Shown piece after piece: positions 8,608-17,800 of a DNA stretch of 64,000 nucleotides; position 1 is the stretch's first letter; each line of letters begins with the position of its first letter. Location of the stretch: assembly GCF_004745945.1 (NCBI RefSeq), contig NZ_SRLE01000005.1:1-64000 (forward strand), written 5' to 3'. The notes below the pieces were generated by a model. It worked only from the letters and a program-made list of their open reading frames with translations, had not been told where the DNA came from and did no database searches. Origin of the DNA: Mangrovimicrobium sediminis (lineage in GTDB: Bacteria; Pseudomonadota; Gammaproteobacteria; Pseudomonadales; Halieaceae). Both the position numbers and the translations under genes were made by a program.

Positions 8608-9486
8608 TCAGCGGCTAAGGCCGTATACGTAGGCGGTGAGGATGTGGATCTTGTCCTCACTCAGCAGGTTCTCGTGAGCGGGCATCTTGCCGTTACGTCC
8701 AGCGCGCAGGGTGTGGGCGATCTGCTCCTCGGTGCCGCCGTACAGCCAGATACCGTTGGTCAGGTTGGGTGCACCCAGCGCCTGGTTACCCTTGCCCTCG
8801 GGGCCGTGGCAGGCCACGCAGTAGGTCTGGAAGTGCTTGGCACCGGCCGCCGCCACCTCTGCATCGACATCGCGACCACTCAGGGACAGCACGTAGGCGG
8901 TGGTTTCGGTGACGCCCTGGTCGCCGAGGATCGCGCCCCAGGCGGGCATGGCGCCCTGGCGGCCGTTGATCAGCGTGGCCTTGATCGCCTCGGGTGAGCC
9001 GCCGTACAGCCAGTCGTCGTCGGTCAGGTTGGGGAAGCCGTAGGCGCCCTTGGCGTCCGAGCCGTGGCAGGTGGAGCAGTTGTTGCTGAACAGGCGCATG
9101 CCCATCTTGCGCACCGCGGGGTCGTGGGCGATCTCCTCGACCGACATGGCCAGGTAGCGGTCGCGCACCTCGCGATACTTTTCCTCGGCCTTGGCCACTT
9201 CGCGCTCGTGCTGCTCGATCTCGGTCCAGCCGAGCAGGCCGGGGAAGTTGCCCATGCCCGGGTACAGGGCCAGGTAGCCGAGACCAAAGATAATGGTCAG
9301 TACGAACATGGTGAACCACCAGGACGGCAGCGGGTTGTCGTATTCCTCGATGCCGTCGTAGACGTGACCGGTGGTCTTCTCGCCAACGCCCGGACCGCGT
9401 TTGCGATTGGCAAACAGGATCCAGGTGACTCCGACAATAGTGACAGTGGTCAGAACAATGACCCACAGACTCCAGAAACTAGTCAT
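8608..9486 (-). CDS. CcoP, dihaem cytochrome c subunit of cbb3 oxidase
   Basis: A 292-residue subunit with an N-terminal membrane region (hydrophobic segments about 5-25 and 55-80, the latter with PLPSWWFTMF) and two cytochrome c domains. Their haem motifs are CSTCH (near 135) and CVACH (near 220). The N-terminal layout is the gammaproteobacterial CcoP form. It passes electrons from cytochrome c towards CcoO and CcoN. The start overlaps the ccoQ stop by eight bases. Confidence 0.96.
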   Translation of the reverse strand: MTSFWSLWVIVLTTVTIVGVTWILFANRKRGPGVGEKTTGHVYDGIEEYDNPLPSWWFTMFVLTIIFGLGYLALYPGMGNFPGLLGWTEIEQHEREVAKAEEKYREVRDRYLAMSVEEIAHDPAVRKMGMRLFSNNCSTCHGSDAKGAYGFPNLTDDDWLYGGSPEAIKATLINGRQGAMPAWGAILGDQGVTETTAYVLSLSGRDVDAEVAAAGAKHFQTYCVACHGPEGKGNQALGAPNLTNGIWLYGGTEEQIAHTLRAGRNGKMPAHENLLSEDKIHILTAYVYGLSR

Positions 9487-9658
9487 TCCCGACTTCCTCC
9501 TGCTGGGTGCGTTGATTCAGCTCGTCATCCGCAAAGGGCAGGTGGGCAGCTTCATCAAAGGCTTGCTTGCGTTTGCTGTTGTAGGCCCAGAAGCACATTC
9601 CGATGAAACCGATCATCAAAAATGCTGTGCTGATACCTCTAAGATCGTTGATGTCCAT
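9479..9658 (-). CDS. CcoQ, small subunit of cbb3 oxidase
   Basis: A 59-residue protein: MDINDLRGI, one membrane helix (about 9-26), then FWAYNSKRKQAFDEAAHLPF, the CcoQ/FixQ signature. The start codon shares one base with the ccoO stop (TGATG), and the end overlaps ccoP. CcoQ helps stabilise the CcoP interaction. The longer frame reading in from upstream is an artefact of the overlapping ccoO gene. Confidence 0.93.
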   Translation of the reverse strand: MDINDLRGISTAFLMIGFIGMCFWAYNSKRKQAFDEAAHLPFADDELNQRTQQEEVGND

Positions 9659-10266
9659 CAGCGCCTCGTTTGCAGCAGGGTGCCCAGCTGTTGCAGGTAG
9701 GCAACCAGGGCATCGATTTCTTTCTTCCCTTCCACGGCGGCCTGGGCACCGGCGATATCGTCGTCGGTGTAGGGCACGCCGACCGCGCGCAGGGCGGTCA
9801 TCTTCTTGCCGGTCATCTCGCCCGACAGTTCTTTCTCGAACAGCCAGGGGAAGGCGGGCATGTTGGACTCGGGCACCACGTCGCGCGGGTTGTACAGGTG
9901 CGCGCGGTGCCACTCGTCGGAGTAGCGCTGGCCGACGCGCGCCAGGTCCGGGCCGGTGCGCTTGGAACCCCACAGGAAGGGGTGGTCGTAGACGAACTCG
10001 CCGGCCACGGAGTAGTGGCCATAGCGCTCGGTCTCGGCGCGCAGCGGGCGAATCATCTGCGAATGGCAGACGTTGCAACCCTCGCGGATGTAGATGTCGC
10101 GACCTTCCAGTTCCAGGGCGGGCAGCGGCTTGAGGCCGGCGATGGGCTCGTTGGTTTCCTTCAGGAACATCAGGGGAACCAGCTCCACCAGGGTACCGAA
10201 GCTCAGCGCCACGACGATGAGGATCATCATCAGGCCGACATTGGTTTCAACTACTTCATGTTTCAT
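9658..10266 (-). CDS. CcoO, monohaem cytochrome c subunit of cbb3 oxidase
   Basis: A 202-residue subunit with an N-terminal membrane anchor ([17 protein letters not shown] and onward) and one cytochrome c domain. The haem motif is CNVCH near residue 63, and [18 protein letters not shown] follows, which is diagnostic of CcoO/FixO. It lies 19 bases downstream of ccoN and is coupled to ccoQ. Confidence 0.96.
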   Translation of the reverse strand: MKHEVVETNVGLMMILIVVALSFGTLVELVPLMFLKETNEPIAGLKPLPALELEGRDIYIREGCNVCHSQMIRPLRAETERYGHYSVAGEFVYDHPFLWGSKRTGPDLARVGQRYSDEWHRAHLYNPRDVVPESNMPAFPWLFEKELSGEMTGKKMTALRAVGVPYTDDDIAGAQAAVEGKKEIDALVAYLQQLGTLLQTRR

Positions 10267-10285
10267 GCTGCTTGGCTCCTCTGGC

Positions 10286-11722
10286 TCAGGCTGCGCTGGC
10301 GGCCGCGACCGGCTGCGCTGCGACGTCCCGGCGGGTGGTCATGTACACGTTGTAGGCCATGACCAGCATGCCGGCGAAGAAGATACCGCCACCCAGTACG
10401 CGCACCACGTAGCCCGGGTAGCTGGCGGCCACCGACTCGACGAAGCTGTAGGTGAGCGTGCCGTCCTGGTTGTAGGCGCGCCACATCAGGCCCTGCATGA
10501 TGCCGTTCACCCACATGGAGGCGATGTACAGCACAGTGCCGATGGTGGACATCCAGAAGTGCACGTTGATCAGGTCGACGCTGTACATGCGCTCCTTGTT
10601 GAACAGGATCGGGATCAGGTGGTACATGGAGCCGATGGAGATCATCGCCACCCAGCCCAGGGCGCCGGAGTGTACGTGGCCGATGGTCCAGTCGGTGTAG
10701 TGCGACAGCGCGTTCACCGTCTTGATCGACATCATCGGGCCTTCGAAGGTGGACATGCCGTAGAAGGACAGGCTCACCACCAGGAAGCGCAGGATCGGGT
10801 CGGTGCGCAGTTTGTGCCACGCGCCGGACAGGGTCATGATGCCGTTGATCATGCCGCCCCAGGAGGGTGCCAGCAGGATCAGCGACATCACCATGCCCAG
10901 GCTCTGCGCCCAGTCGGGCAGGGCGGTGTAGTGCAGGTGGTGCGGGCCGGCCCAGATGTACACCGCCACCAGCGCCCAGAAGTGGACGATGGACAGGCGG
11001 TAGGAGTACACGGGACGCTCGGCCTGCTTGGGCACGAAGTAGTACATCATGCCGAGGAAGCCGGCGGTGAGGAAGAAGCCCACCGCATTGTGGCCGTACC
11101 ACCATTGCACCATCGCATCGACGGTGCCGGAGTAGACGGAGTAGGACTTGGTCAGGCTCACCGGCACTTCCATGCTGTTGAGGATGTGCAGGATCGCCAC
11201 GGCGATGATGAAGGCGCCGTAGAACCAGTTCGCCACGTAGATGTGGTGTACCTTGCGTTTGGCGATGGTGCCGAAGAACACGATCGCGTAGAGCACCCAG
11301 ATCACGGTGATCAGGATGTCGATGGGCCACTCCAGTTCGGCGTATTCCTTACTGGTGGTCAGGCCCAGCGGCAGGGTGATTGCCGCGGCCACGATGACCA
11401 GCTGCCAGCCCCAGAATACGGCGGCGGCGAGCTTGTCGGAGATCAGCCTGGTCTGGCAGGTGCGCTGGACCACGTAGAACGACGTGGCGAACAGCGCGCA
11501 GCCGCCGAAGGCGAAAATCACCGCGTTGGTGTGCAGGGGGCGCAGGCGGCCGAAGTGCAACCACTCCAGGCCGGGATTGAGCTGCGGCCAGGCCAGCTGG
11601 GCGGCGATAAGTACGCCGACCAGCATGCCCACGATGCCCCACACCACGGTCATGATGGCGAACTGGCGAACCACCTTGTAGTTGTAGGTGGGATGTTCCA
11701 GTGCTGCGTTGAGCTCACTCAT
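10286..11722 (-). CDS. CcoN, catalytic subunit of cbb3 cytochrome c oxidase
   Basis: A 478-residue, about 12-helix haem-copper oxidase subunit I of the C family. It reduces oxygen with high affinity at a haem b3-CuB centre. Visible ligand motifs are [10 protein letters not shown] and [13 protein letters not shown] (CuB side), [11 protein letters not shown] (low-spin haem) and [13 protein letters not shown]. The length is typical. The start has a GGAAGAG ribosome-binding site. It is preceded by 66 bases after the Yip1-family gene without a new FNR box, so it is probably read from the FNR-dependent promoter at 12434-12474. Confidence 0.97.
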   Translation of the reverse strand: MSELNAALEHPTYNYKVVRQFAIMTVVWGIVGMLVGVLIAAQLAWPQLNPGLEWLHFGRLRPLHTNAVIFAFGGCALFATSFYVVQRTCQTRLISDKLAAAVFWGWQLVIVAAAITLPLGLTTSKEYAELEWPIDILITVIWVLYAIVFFGTIAKRKVHHIYVANWFYGAFIIAVAILHILNSMEVPVSLTKSYSVYSGTVDAMVQWWYGHNAVGFFLTAGFLGMMYYFVPKQAERPVYSYRLSIVHFWALVAVYIWAGPHHLHYTALPDWAQSLGMVMSLILLAPSWGGMINGIMTLSGAWHKLRTDPILRFLVVSLSFYGMSTFEGPMMSIKTVNALSHYTDWTIGHVHSGALGWVAMISIGSMYHLIPILFNKERMYSVDLINVHFWMSTIGTVLYIASMWVNGIMQGLMWRAYNQDGTLTYSFVESVAASYPGYVVRVLGGGIFFAGMLVMAYNVYMTTRRDVAAQPVAAASAA

Positions 11723-11788
11723 GGTTCTCTTCCACTAGCAGTTTGCAATAAATCGTCTTTTCCCCAACTGCATACAGCAGGGCTTGGC

Positions 11789-12388
11789 TCAGTCCGTGAA
11801 CGCGGGTGCGGCGCCGAAGTCCCATAGGATCACGGCCCCCACCATCAGGCAGATCAGTATCACCAGTGCGACGCCCATGACGGCGCTGGAGAACAGGAAT
11901 CCGCGCTCCTCCGGGATGCCCATGACGATGGGAATGCCCAGGTACATCAGGTACACCGCCCAGCACACCGCGACAATGCCGATCAGCATGTCCAGCCACA
12001 GGATCGGGTAGAAACCCACCGCGCCGGCGATGAACATCGGGGTCGCCGCCAGCGAGGCGATGATGATGCCCTTGCTGATGCTGGAGGCGGCGCCGTAGGT
12101 GTCGGCCATCCAGTGGATGAAGTAGCCGATCGCCGCGAGGCATGCGACCTGGGTGAGGTAGAACAGGATGCAGATTGTTCTCGCGCTCTCCCGGGTGAGC
12201 TTGATCACCTCGCCGTCGCCCACGCTCCAGCCGATGTGGGTGGTACCGTAGTACCAGGCGACCGACGGTATGATGGCCAGGAACCAGGGATAGAGCAGGA
12301 GCGTCTTGAACGAGCTCTCGGACAACGCGGTAATGCGCTTCCACTGGGAACTGGGCTGAACTAAAAGGCCGAAGGTATGCTGAATCAT
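11789..12388 (-). CDS. Yip1-family membrane protein upstream of ccoN
   Basis: A 199-residue inner-membrane protein with about five hydrophobic segments. The N-terminal pattern (FGLLVQPSSQWKRI, then LLYPWFLAIIPSVAWYYG) is that of the bacterial Yip1-domain proteins. Function is unknown; the family name comes from eukaryotic Rab-interacting proteins. Here it is the first gene after an FNR box and lies directly before ccoNOQP on the same strand. It may therefore be co-expressed with the oxidase under low oxygen. Confidence 0.8.
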   Translation of the reverse strand: MIQHTFGLLVQPSSQWKRITALSESSFKTLLLYPWFLAIIPSVAWYYGTTHIGWSVGDGEVIKLTRESARTICILFYLTQVACLAAIGYFIHWMADTYGAASSISKGIIIASLAATPMFIAGAVGFYPILWLDMLIGIVAVCWAVYLMYLGIPIVMGIPEERGFLFSSAVMGVALVILICLMVGAVILWDFGAAPAFTD

Positions 12389-12433
12389 CAGGTCTGGATC
12401 TCCCCTACGCGACTGTGGCAGTAGCGAGATCGT

Positions 12434-12474
12434 ATTCTAGGGATTCACCGAAGCGGCGTCTTGATACACGTCAA
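12434..12474 (-). promoter_or_regulatory. FNR-dependent promoter of Yip1-ccoNOQP
   Basis: The box at 12461-12474 reads TTGACGTGTATCAA on the minus strand, one change from the FNR consensus TTGAT-N4-ATCAA. A -10 element TAGAAT lies at 12434-12439, 21 bases downstream. The box centre is therefore about 41 bases before the predicted transcription start (about 12427), the classical class II activator position. The fnr gene is adjacent. Confidence 0.8.
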
Positions 12475-12495
12475 GACAAGCGTGCGAACCAGGAC

Positions 12496-13263
12496 CTAGT
12501 GGCTCAAGTTGGCCATATGCCTGAGCCCGGCGGGGTCCAGAATCTCGATCTCTTTGTTATCCACCCGTAGTATCGACAGCTTCTGCATGCGGCTGAATAC
12601 CCGGGAGACGGTTTCTACCGTCAACCCGAGGTAATTGCCGATGTCGACGCGCGACATGGGCAGGCGGAATTGTGTGGCGCTCAGTTTGCGCCGGGCGTTG
12701 CGGGTGGAGATGCTGAGCATCAGTGCGGCCACCCGCTCGTCGGCGGAGTTCTTGCTGAGCAGGGTAATGAGCTGCTGGTCTTCGGTGATCTCGCGGCTCA
12801 TCAGCTGGAAAAAATGGCGTTGCAGGTTGGGCATCAGCGAGCTCAGCTTCTGCAGCGATGAAAATGGTATCTCGCAGATGGCCGAGGTCTCCAGCGCCTT
12901 CGCGGAGGAGGCGTGGGCATTGTTGCCGATACCGTCGAAGCCCAGGATCTCGCCCGGGAAGTAAAAACCGGTGACCTGCTCGCGGCCGTCGTCGGTGGTG
13001 CGATAGGCCTTGAGCGCGCCGGAGCGCACCGCGTACACCGACTCGAATTCATCCGCCTGGCGATACAGGTGCTGGCTCTTTTGCAGCGGCTTGCTGCGCT
13101 GGATGATGCGGTCGAGCTGGTCGATGTCTTCGCTCTCGAGGGCCAGCGGTAGACAGATGGCGTTCAGCCGGCAATTGCCGCAGCTCACCTGGTAGTCATG
13201 GGCACAGGGGATGAAATCCGCGCTGTCCGCTTGGCCCGGGGGGACTGACATAGGAGTATCCAT
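12496..13263 (-). CDS. Fnr/Anr-type oxygen-sensing transcription regulator
   Basis: A Crp/Fnr-family activator, 255 residues from this start. It carries the iron-sulfur cysteines C28-x2-C31-x5-C37 (CGNCRLNAIC) and a fourth cysteine in ETSAICEIPF, at the place of E. coli Cys122. The helix-turn-helix has VDIGNYLGLTVETVSRVFSRM with the FNR-type recognition residues E--SR. It senses oxygen through a [4Fe-4S] cluster and activates microaerobic genes. A TATAAT -10 element at 13282-13287 implies transcription from about 13275, which excludes the longer start at 13293. The start could also be the ATG at 13251. Confidence 0.94.
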   Translation of the reverse strand: MDTPMSVPPGQADSADFIPCAHDYQVSCGNCRLNAICLPLALESEDIDQLDRIIQRSKPLQKSQHLYRQADEFESVYAVRSGALKAYRTTDDGREQVTGFYFPGEILGFDGIGNNAHASSAKALETSAICEIPFSSLQKLSSLMPNLQRHFFQLMSREITEDQQLITLLSKNSADERVAALMLSISTRNARRKLSATQFRLPMSRVDIGNYLGLTVETVSRVFSRMQKLSILRVDNKEIEILDPAGLRHMANLSH

Positions 13264-13281
13264 TGAATTCGGCTGGGGCGC

Positions 13282-13310
13282 ATTATAGTGCAAAACGCCG
13301 CCGGATCGAA
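13282..13310 (-). promoter_or_regulatory. Sigma-70 promoter of fnr
   Basis: A perfect TATAAT at 13282-13287 is preceded at 17 bases by a weak -35 TTCGAT (13305-13310). The predicted start near 13275 leaves a short leader and decides between candidate start codons of fnr. Confidence 0.6.
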
Positions 13311-13331
13311 GGGTGTCGCGGCCCTCGCCGA

Positions 13332-14768
13332 TCAGACCGTGGCGGAGAATCCGGCGGGCCTGTCGCCGCCGTCACCGCGCGGCAGGTAGGCGTCGAAGGG
13401 CATGCAGATATTGCGCAGGAACGGGCGGCCGCGCGCGGTAACGCGGATACTGTCCGCCTCGAGCTGCAGCAGTCCGTCGGCGGCCATCGGCGCCAGCGCG
13501 GCGAGTTCCGCGGCGAACTTGCCGGCGAAATCGATCCCGAACTGGCGGTTGCACTCGTCGAGGTCCAGGTGCAGGTCGCAGATCAGGCTCATGATCACGT
13601 GACGGCGCAGGCGGTCCTCCTCGTCGATGCGGCAGCCGCGCTCGATGGCCAACTCGTCGGCCTCGACGCGCTGGTAGTAAGTCTCGAGATCGCGCGCGTT
13701 CTGCAGGTAGTAGTCGCCCATCTGGCTGATCGCCGAGACGCCGAGCCCGACCAGGTCGTCGGCCATGCGCAGGGAATAGCCCTGGAAATTACGCTGCAGG
13801 CGGCCCTCGGCCTGGGCCAGGGCCAGTTCGTCCCCGGGCAATACGTAGTGATCCATGCCGATGTGCTGGTAGCCGGCGTCCTTCAGCGTGTGGCTGATGA
13901 TCTCGTGCAGCAGCAGTTTTTCCTCGGGCGCGGGCAGCGCCAGGCGGTCGATGGCGCGCTGGCTGGAGAAGCGCTCGGGCAGGTGCGCGTAGTTGTAGCA
14001 GGCGATGCGGTCCGGCGACAGCGCGATCACCTGCTGTACGGTGCGGGCGATGCTGTCGCGATCCTGGAAGGGCAGGCCGTAGATGAGGTCGAAGCTCAGC
14101 GAGCGGAAACCGAGGTTGCGCACGCTGTCCACCAGCCCCGCCACCTGTTCGTAGGGCTGGATGCGATTGACCGCCTTCTGTACCTGCTCGTCGAAGTCCT
14201 GTACGCCGAGGCTGATACGGTTGAAACCGACGCCCTTGAGCAGTGCCAGGGTGGCGTTGTCTACCGTGCGCGGGTCGATCTCGATGGAGTACTCGCGGTA
14301 GTTCTTGTCCAGCAGGCGGAAATTGCTCGCCAGCAGGTGCATGAGCTCGGTGATCTGGGCGTGGTCCAGGTAGGTTGGCGTGCCGCCGCCCCAGTGCATC
14401 TGGGTGATCGGGCGCTCGCGGCCCACCAGTTCCGCCTGCGCCACGATCTCGCGCTGCAGGTGGTCCAGGTAGGTGCGCGCCACGTTCTTGCGCCGGGTGA
14501 CGATCTTGTTGCAGGCACAGTAATAGCAGATGTCGTTGCAGAACGGCACGTGCACATACAGCGAGAGCGGCTCGCGATTGTGCGCCGCCCCCGCGCGCTG
14601 GCCGGCCAGGTAGTCTGCCAGCGGAAATTCGGTGCTGAACTGCGGCGCAGTCGGGTACGAGGTATAGCGCGGCCCCTGGCAGGCGTACTTGCGTGCCAGG
14701 GCGACATCCTCTGCCAACTCGGCGGGTAACGAGGGGGATCCGGCGGTGTTGGCGATCATGATGGTCAT
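13332..14768 (-). CDS. HemN, oxygen-independent coproporphyrinogen III dehydrogenase
   Basis: A radical-SAM enzyme that converts coproporphyrinogen III to protoporphyrinogen IX in haem synthesis without oxygen; about 478 residues from this start. It has YACQGPRYTSYPTA near the N-terminus, the radical-SAM cluster CNDICYYC, WGGGTPTYL, GVQDFDEQVQKAVNR and NFQGYSLR, all typical of true HemN and not of HemW. The ATG at 14768 or 14759 is preferred, because the predicted FNR-dependent transcript begins near 14793, downstream of the longer start at 14822. Haem supply matches the needs of the cbb3 oxidase next door. Confidence 0.95.
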   Translation of the reverse strand: MTIMIANTAGSPSLPAELAEDVALARKYACQGPRYTSYPTAPQFSTEFPLADYLAGQRAGAAHNREPLSLYVHVPFCNDICYYCACNKIVTRRKNVARTYLDHLQREIVAQAELVGRERPITQMHWGGGTPTYLDHAQITELMHLLASNFRLLDKNYREYSIEIDPRTVDNATLALLKGVGFNRISLGVQDFDEQVQKAVNRIQPYEQVAGLVDSVRNLGFRSLSFDLIYGLPFQDRDSIARTVQQVIALSPDRIACYNYAHLPERFSSQRAIDRLALPAPEEKLLLHEIISHTLKDAGYQHIGMDHYVLPGDELALAQAEGRLQRNFQGYSLRMADDLVGLGVSAISQMGDYYLQNARDLETYYQRVEADELAIERGCRIDEEDRLRRHVIMSLICDLHLDLDECNRQFGIDFAGKFAAELAALAPMAADGLLQLEADSIRVTARGRPFLRNICMPFDAYLPRGDGGDRPAGFSATV

Positions 14769-14799
14769 CGGTACGACGCTGCTGTGATTATGGGGAGGG

Positions 14800-14841
14800 A
14801 CGATAGCAGCGCCCCGGCGCAACCGCGTTGATTTAGGTCAA
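14800..14841 (-). promoter_or_regulatory. FNR-dependent promoter of hemN
   Basis: The box TTGACCTAAATCAA (minus strand, 14828-14841) has the same single deviation as the box before Yip1-ccoNOQP. A poor -10 (TATCGT with a TGC extension, within 14799-14805) follows at 21-22 bases, giving class II geometry. This box sets the upper limit for the hemN start codon. Confidence 0.75.
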
Positions 14842-14863
14842 ACCGCTTTCGCGGTGAGCCGGG

Positions 14864-17800
14864 CTACTTGACGATGCTGGACAGCTCGTCGGTGATCTCG
14901 GTCAGCAGGCGCGGGCGCGCGACGCCCCAGCCCTGCAGGTAATCGACGCCGATTTCCTCGAGCTTGGCGATGATTTCGTCGTTCTCCACCGATTCGGCGA
15001 TGGTCTCCTGGCCGAGGAAATGGGCCAGGTCGTTGATCGAGCGGGCCATCGCGTAGTCGGCCCGGTTGGTGTGGATGCCGGTGATGAAGGTGCCGTCGAT
15101 CTTGACGAAGTCCACCGGCAGTTCGCGCAGGTAGTTGTGGCTGGCCAGTCCGGTGCCGAAGTCGTCGATCGAGAACTTGCAGCCGATGTTGCGGAAAGCC
15201 CGCACAAAGTCTGCGGCTTTTACCAGGTTGGAGATGGTGCCGGTCTCGGTGATCTCGAAACAGATGCGGCTGGTACCCACACCGAACTCGGATATCTGCT
15301 CCAGCAGGTATTCCAGGAACTCGTCGTCGGTGACGCTGCCGCCGGACAGGTTGATCGCCAGGTAGGGCACTTCTTTTTGCGCATCCATCAGCTGGCTGAC
15401 CCAGGCGAAGGCCTCGCGCACCACCCAGCGGTCCACCAGGGTCATGAAGCCGTAGCGCTCGGCGCTGCGGATGAACTCCTCGGGCGAGGCGATGCTGCCG
15501 TCCGGGTTGGTCAGGCCGAGCAGCAATTCGTAGTGCCGGCCCACCGCCTGCTGGCCGGAGACCGCCACCTGGATGATGGGCTGGGCGCGCAGCACGAAGC
15601 GGTCGGTGGCCAGCGCCTGCTCGAGGTCCTGCCGGGTGCGCGACTTGTCGGTGCGGAACTGGTTGGCCAGCCCCTGGTCCTCGTCGAAGCTGCGTACGCA
15701 GTTGCCGCCCGCCTGCTTGGCAGCCTGCGAGGCAGAGCGTGCGGACTCCAGCACCTGGTCGACCGAGGGGCTGAACTCGAGGATCGGCGCCAGGCCGATG
15801 GACACGGTGAACGAGACCTGCTCGCCCTCGATCTCGATACTGCTTGCCTCGATGTCGGTGCGCACCTTCTCGGCGAAGCGCATGGCCTGTTCGGCGCTGC
15901 GGTCGAGCAGCAGCACCGCGAAGCGGTCGTTCTCGATGCGCGCCGAGGAGGATTTCTTGCCGTGCAACTGGGCGAGCAGGCGGCTGAACTGCATCAACAC
16001 CTCATCGCCGTTGACCTTGTCGTACAGCTCGTTGACCAGGGCGAACTTGTCGATGTCCAGGTAGAGCACCGCGTGCTGAGAGTTCTTCAGCTGCGCGTGG
16101 CGCAGGGCACGGTTCATCTGGTCGAGGAAGGTCTCGCCGTTGATCAGCCGGGTCAGGCTGTCGTGGTTGCGGCTGAAGCTGAGCGTTTTCTGCACGTGCT
16201 CCAGCGTCTGGTACATGCTCTTGTCGACCACCGGCAGGCGGTCCGCCGGCGCCGGCGGCTGCACGCCCTGGCTCAGTTTGCGCGCCAGCTGGACGGCGCT
16301 GAGGTCGGCGATTTTCTGCCCGCGCTCGTTGACGAAGATGTAGCGGTCCTTGGCCGGGCTGACCCAGGCCAGCTGCATGCGCCGCCGCTGGCCGTCTGCG
16401 CCGCGGTAGGTGAGCCAGGAGTCCCTCTGCAGTTGCTCGACGCGCTTGACCCAGCGACGCAGCCGCGGCAGGTCTTCCACCCGTGCGCGCAGTCGCTGGG
16501 GTGCGTTGGCGTCGCTGTCGCCGCTATCGCTGACTTCTGCCGTGGCCACGTCCTGGCTGCCGGCGAGGATGCCGCGCAACTCGGCGAGCACCGGCTGGTA
16601 GGCGATGTTGGTCGGCAGCGCGGTGGCCAGTTGCTGCTCGACCACGTCGATCAGCGTCTCGGCCTCGAGGCTGCGCTGCATCAGCATGTCTTCGTCGTCG
16701 TCACCGGCCTGCTTGTCCTCCAGCCAGCCGGAGAGCTGGTCGAGGGTCTTGATCTGCTCCGCCCAGGTGGCGCTCTCCGGCCCCTCCTTGACGTGGGTGA
16801 GTACCAGCACGTCGCGCCAGCCGGCCTCGACCAGGTCGAGCAGCACGCGCGGCGCAGCGGGAGGGCGGATGCGTTCGTTGATGACCGCGCTGACCGCCAG
16901 GCGCGCCTGCTGCACTTTCTCCTGGCCATCCTGGATGCGCACCACGCGTTCGATATTGCGCGACAGGGCGCGGTCCTGCTGCTCGCCGAGTTTCTCGACT
17001 TCCTGCAGGGCGCGCTCGAACACAGACTCGTCGGTCTCGTAGCTCTCGACGATTTCCTCCACCACCCGGTTGATGCGTGTTTCCAGCGCGCGGTTGGGGA
17101 AGTTGGCGGAGGTGGCCAGGGTCGACAGGCGATCGACCACGGCGCGCGCCACGTGGCCGTGATCGAGGAAGAATTCGGGGTCGAGCAGGGCCAGCCGGGC
17201 CAGCGGAATCTGCAGGCTGGCCAGGGTCGGTTTCAGTTCCGGGGCGACGTCGATCTGCGAGGAGATGGTGCCGAACAGGTTGTCCACCATGTCCAGCTGG
17301 TTGAGGCTGTCGGTGGTCAGGCCGCTGCTGTCGCGCAGGCTGTTGATCTGCTGGCGGTGCTGCGCCAGGTACTCGCGCAGGGACTGCGCCTCGCGTACCG
17401 CCTGGCGCACGCCGCTGTCGCGCTGCAGGGCGGCGAGCGCGCGGGCGATGGTCGCCGCGTCCACCAGGGTGCTCTGGTCGACATCGCTGCTGGGGATGGT
17501 GGCGCCGTCCCAGGTGCCGCTCAGGGGCACGCCGGAGGCCAGCGCCTCGCCATTGGCCAGGCCCTCCGCCTCACGGCGGAAGTTGAGCGCGTCGACCACC
17601 GACTGGTAGACGTTTAACGGCGGCATGGCCCCGGCCCCGTGGCCGAAGCCGCCGGGGGGCGGGTCACCGCCGGTGGGTTGCTGGCCCAGGGCGCCGCGCA
17701 ACTGGGAGACGATCTCCTCCGGTACGCTGGTCGCTTGGTCCTGCACCGGGCGGGCGGCGTTGGGGTTGAGCCGCGCGCGTTTGAGCAGCGAGCCCTTGGT

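Noticed and set aside
13263-14729. A 488-codon plus-strand frame opposite hemN and similar long antisense frames opposite most genes
   Set aside because: They lack recognisable motifs and initiation signals; the opposite strands encode well-known proteins.
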